From an uncultured Clostridium sp. (lineage in GTDB: Bacteria > Bacillota > Clostridia > TANB77 > CAG-508), in contig USAE01000072.1 of NCBI GenBank assembly GCA_900552655.1, positions 1 through 6,111 on the forward strand: a DNA stretch of 6,111 nucleotides, in the 5' to 3' direction. The translations under genes and the position numbers were made by a program. The notes under the pieces were generated by a model that was given only the letters and a program-made list of their open reading frames with translations, was not told the origin of the DNA and searched no databases. Below are positions 5,283 to 6,111 of this stretch, piece by piece; the first letter of the stretch is position 1, and the number at the start of each line of letters is the position of its first letter.

Positions 5283-5813
5283 TTAAGCAGATATTCCCAT
5301 TGCTTTCATAATTTCTTTATTAAATGTATCATAGTCCAATTCTATTTTTTCTATATTATCTACTTCTAAAAGCATATTTTGCTCATTTATTTTTAGTATT
5401 ACTTCACATATTTGCAGTAAATTATTTTTAATTTTGTCAAGTATAATTCCTTGTATTTGTTCACCATTTTTTAATGTTATTATGACATTTTTGTTTAAAT
5501 ATTTTACTATATTTTCTATTACATATCTTTTTTCTTTTTCAAGTAAATATTGTTCTGTTGGTATAAACTTTTTTGGAACAGGATATGTTGTAATAAGTTT
5601 TTTAGAAGTCCTAGCATAAATGTAAATATCGTTTTTATATACTTTAACTATGCAATCTCTTGAGGATTTTGTTAATAAATATTCATAGAATTCTCCATCA
5701 AAATATCTTTTAGTTTTTCCACACTTTTTTGCAATATTAGCTATTCCATTACGACATTGATTTTTATTTCTTTGTTTCAATCTTTTTATTCCATGCTTTG
5801 TTATTTTTTTCAT
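5283..5813 (-). CDS. Two-domain protein: basic KHxxKR domain plus Sm-like barrel
   Basis: This 176-residue cytoplasmic protein has two parts. Residues 1-85 are strongly basic, with KHGIKRLKQR at 6-15, YIYARTSKKLITTYPVPKKF at 64-83 and a beta-rich middle; this resembles small phage-type domains with a KHxxKRxKxR start and a terminal LITxxxxPxK motif, an association from memory. Residues about 98-162 resemble an Sm/Hfq or YolD-type SH3-like barrel: NVIITLKNGEQIQGIILD fits an Sm1 strand pair and LLEVDNIEKIEL fits the closing Sm2-like strands. An RNA- or nucleic-acid-related role is therefore inferred. AGGAG lies 11 nt upstream of the ATG at 5813; an ATG at 5846 lacks a ribosome binding site. After the TAA, the same frame stays open for 16 more codons to 5232. 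Confidence 0.75.
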   Translation of the reverse strand: MKKITKHGIKRLKQRNKNQCRNGIANIAKKCGKTKRYFDGEFYEYLLTKSSRDCIVKVYKNDIYIYARTSKKLITTYPVPKKFIPTEQYLLEKEKRYVIENIVKYLNKNVIITLKNGEQIQGIILDKIKNNLLQICEVILKINEQNMLLEVDNIEKIELDYDTFNKEIMKAMGISA

Positions 5814-5860
5814 TATTTTTCCATCTCCTGCTAAATAATATAACATACTTTAATTAAAAT

Positions 5861-5909
5861 TTTGACATTTCATATATATTTATAATAAATATGTATACGA
5901 AATGTCAAA
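5861..5909 (-). promoter_or_regulatory. Promoter embedded in an operator-like inverted repeat
   Basis: TTTGACATTTC (5861-5871) and GAAATGTCAAA (5899-5909) are perfect 11-bp inverted arms, 27 nt apart, with a partly symmetric AT interior. On the minus strand the right arm supplies a perfect -35 TTGACA (5908-5903); an 18-bp spacer leads to TATAAA (5884-5879). The left arm then covers about +1 to +12. A dimeric repressor bound to both arms would cover the promoter of the 176-aa gene. It could also fold as a terminator for the gene ending at 5939, but no good U-run follows. Confidence 0.7.
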
Positions 5910-5938
5910 TGTTTTAGTATATACTTATTTAGAAACTT

Positions 5939-6111
5939 TTAATTTTCTTCTTTTATCTCTTCAATTTCGTCTTCTTGTGGTGCAGGTATTAATTTTAATG
6001 CATCTGCTACTTCGATTCCTATATAACTTAAAGCTTTTGATCTATCTTCTATTCTTTCCATATCTATTTCAATATGTAAATTAGATTCTAGGTTTACTAT
6101 TCTTGCATTAA
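5939..6111 (-). CDS. 3' end of an unknown gene cut by the window edge
   Basis: The last 56 codons of a leftward gene are visible, ending at TAA 5941-5939. The sequence reads NARIVNLESNLHIEIDMERI, then EDRSKALSYIGIEVADALKL and an acidic tail with LIPAPQEDEIEEIKEEN. It is hydrophilic with amphipathic helices and looks truly coding, with GCA/GAA-type codons and no low-complexity bias. The family is not recognisable from this part. It lies about 125 nt upstream of the Sm-fusion gene, which has its own promoter. Confidence 0.7.
   Translation of the reverse strand, partial: NARIVNLESNLHIEIDMERIEDRSKALSYIGIEVADALKLIPAPQEDEIEEIKEEN

Noticed and set aside
5434..5619. Plus-strand ORF inside the Sm-fusion gene
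   Set aside because: Shadow of the minus-strand gene, hydrophobic and without a ribosome binding site.
5902..6084. Plus-strand ORF at the right edge
   Set aside because: It is antisense to a better-composed minus-strand frame, and its Leu-rich sequence is a by-product of that.

Overview
The window is very AT-rich, with AGGAGG-type ribosome binding sites, standard stop codons (TGG encodes Trp and no TGA is read through) and ATA/AGA-rich codon use. This fits a low-GC Firmicute, plausibly a gut clostridial or RF39-like lineage; that assignment is inference. Gene density is low, one gene points right and all others point left. Several broken genes, a gene-poor kilobase and short dispersed repeats give it the look of an accessory or decaying region.

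Layout. 1-232: a perfect 24-bp palindromic terminator and a consensus sigma-A promoter that fixes the start of a 105-aa unknown protein (233-550, +). 551-1588: about 1 kb without a convincing gene, holding hairpins and two small repeat families. 1589-3286 (-): a Fic-family AMP-transferase with inhibitory helix and C-terminal winged helix, then a DUF1653 protein and a small frameshifted gene, probably one leftward unit. 3287-3488: a regulatory and repeat-bearing gap with three helically phased ATGTATAA half-sites upstream of fic. 3489-4079 (-): a maltose/galactoside-type O-acetyltransferase whose N-terminus carries an in-frame 18-bp tandem duplication. 4113-4245 (-): a frameshifted remnant of a winged-helix protein. 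4393-5058 (-): a lipoprotein with its own strong promoter, a long leader and a hairpin terminator. 5283-5813 (-): a two-part protein, a small basic KHxxKRxKxR domain followed by an Sm/SH3-like barrel, driven by a promoter embedded in an inverted repeat. 5939-6111 (-): the 3' end of another unknown gene cut by the window edge.

How they work together. No metabolic pathway is evident. The most coherent story is regulatory: the Fic protein could sense or modify a target and bind the phased sites at its own promoter, and the Sm-fusion gene looks repressor-controlled. No CRISPR array, tRNA, rRNA, transposase or integrase was seen. The most interesting novelty candidates are the Sm-fusion gene with its operator, the fic operator array, and the repeat whose two best copies (658-699 and 3404-3445) also share an open peptide frame.
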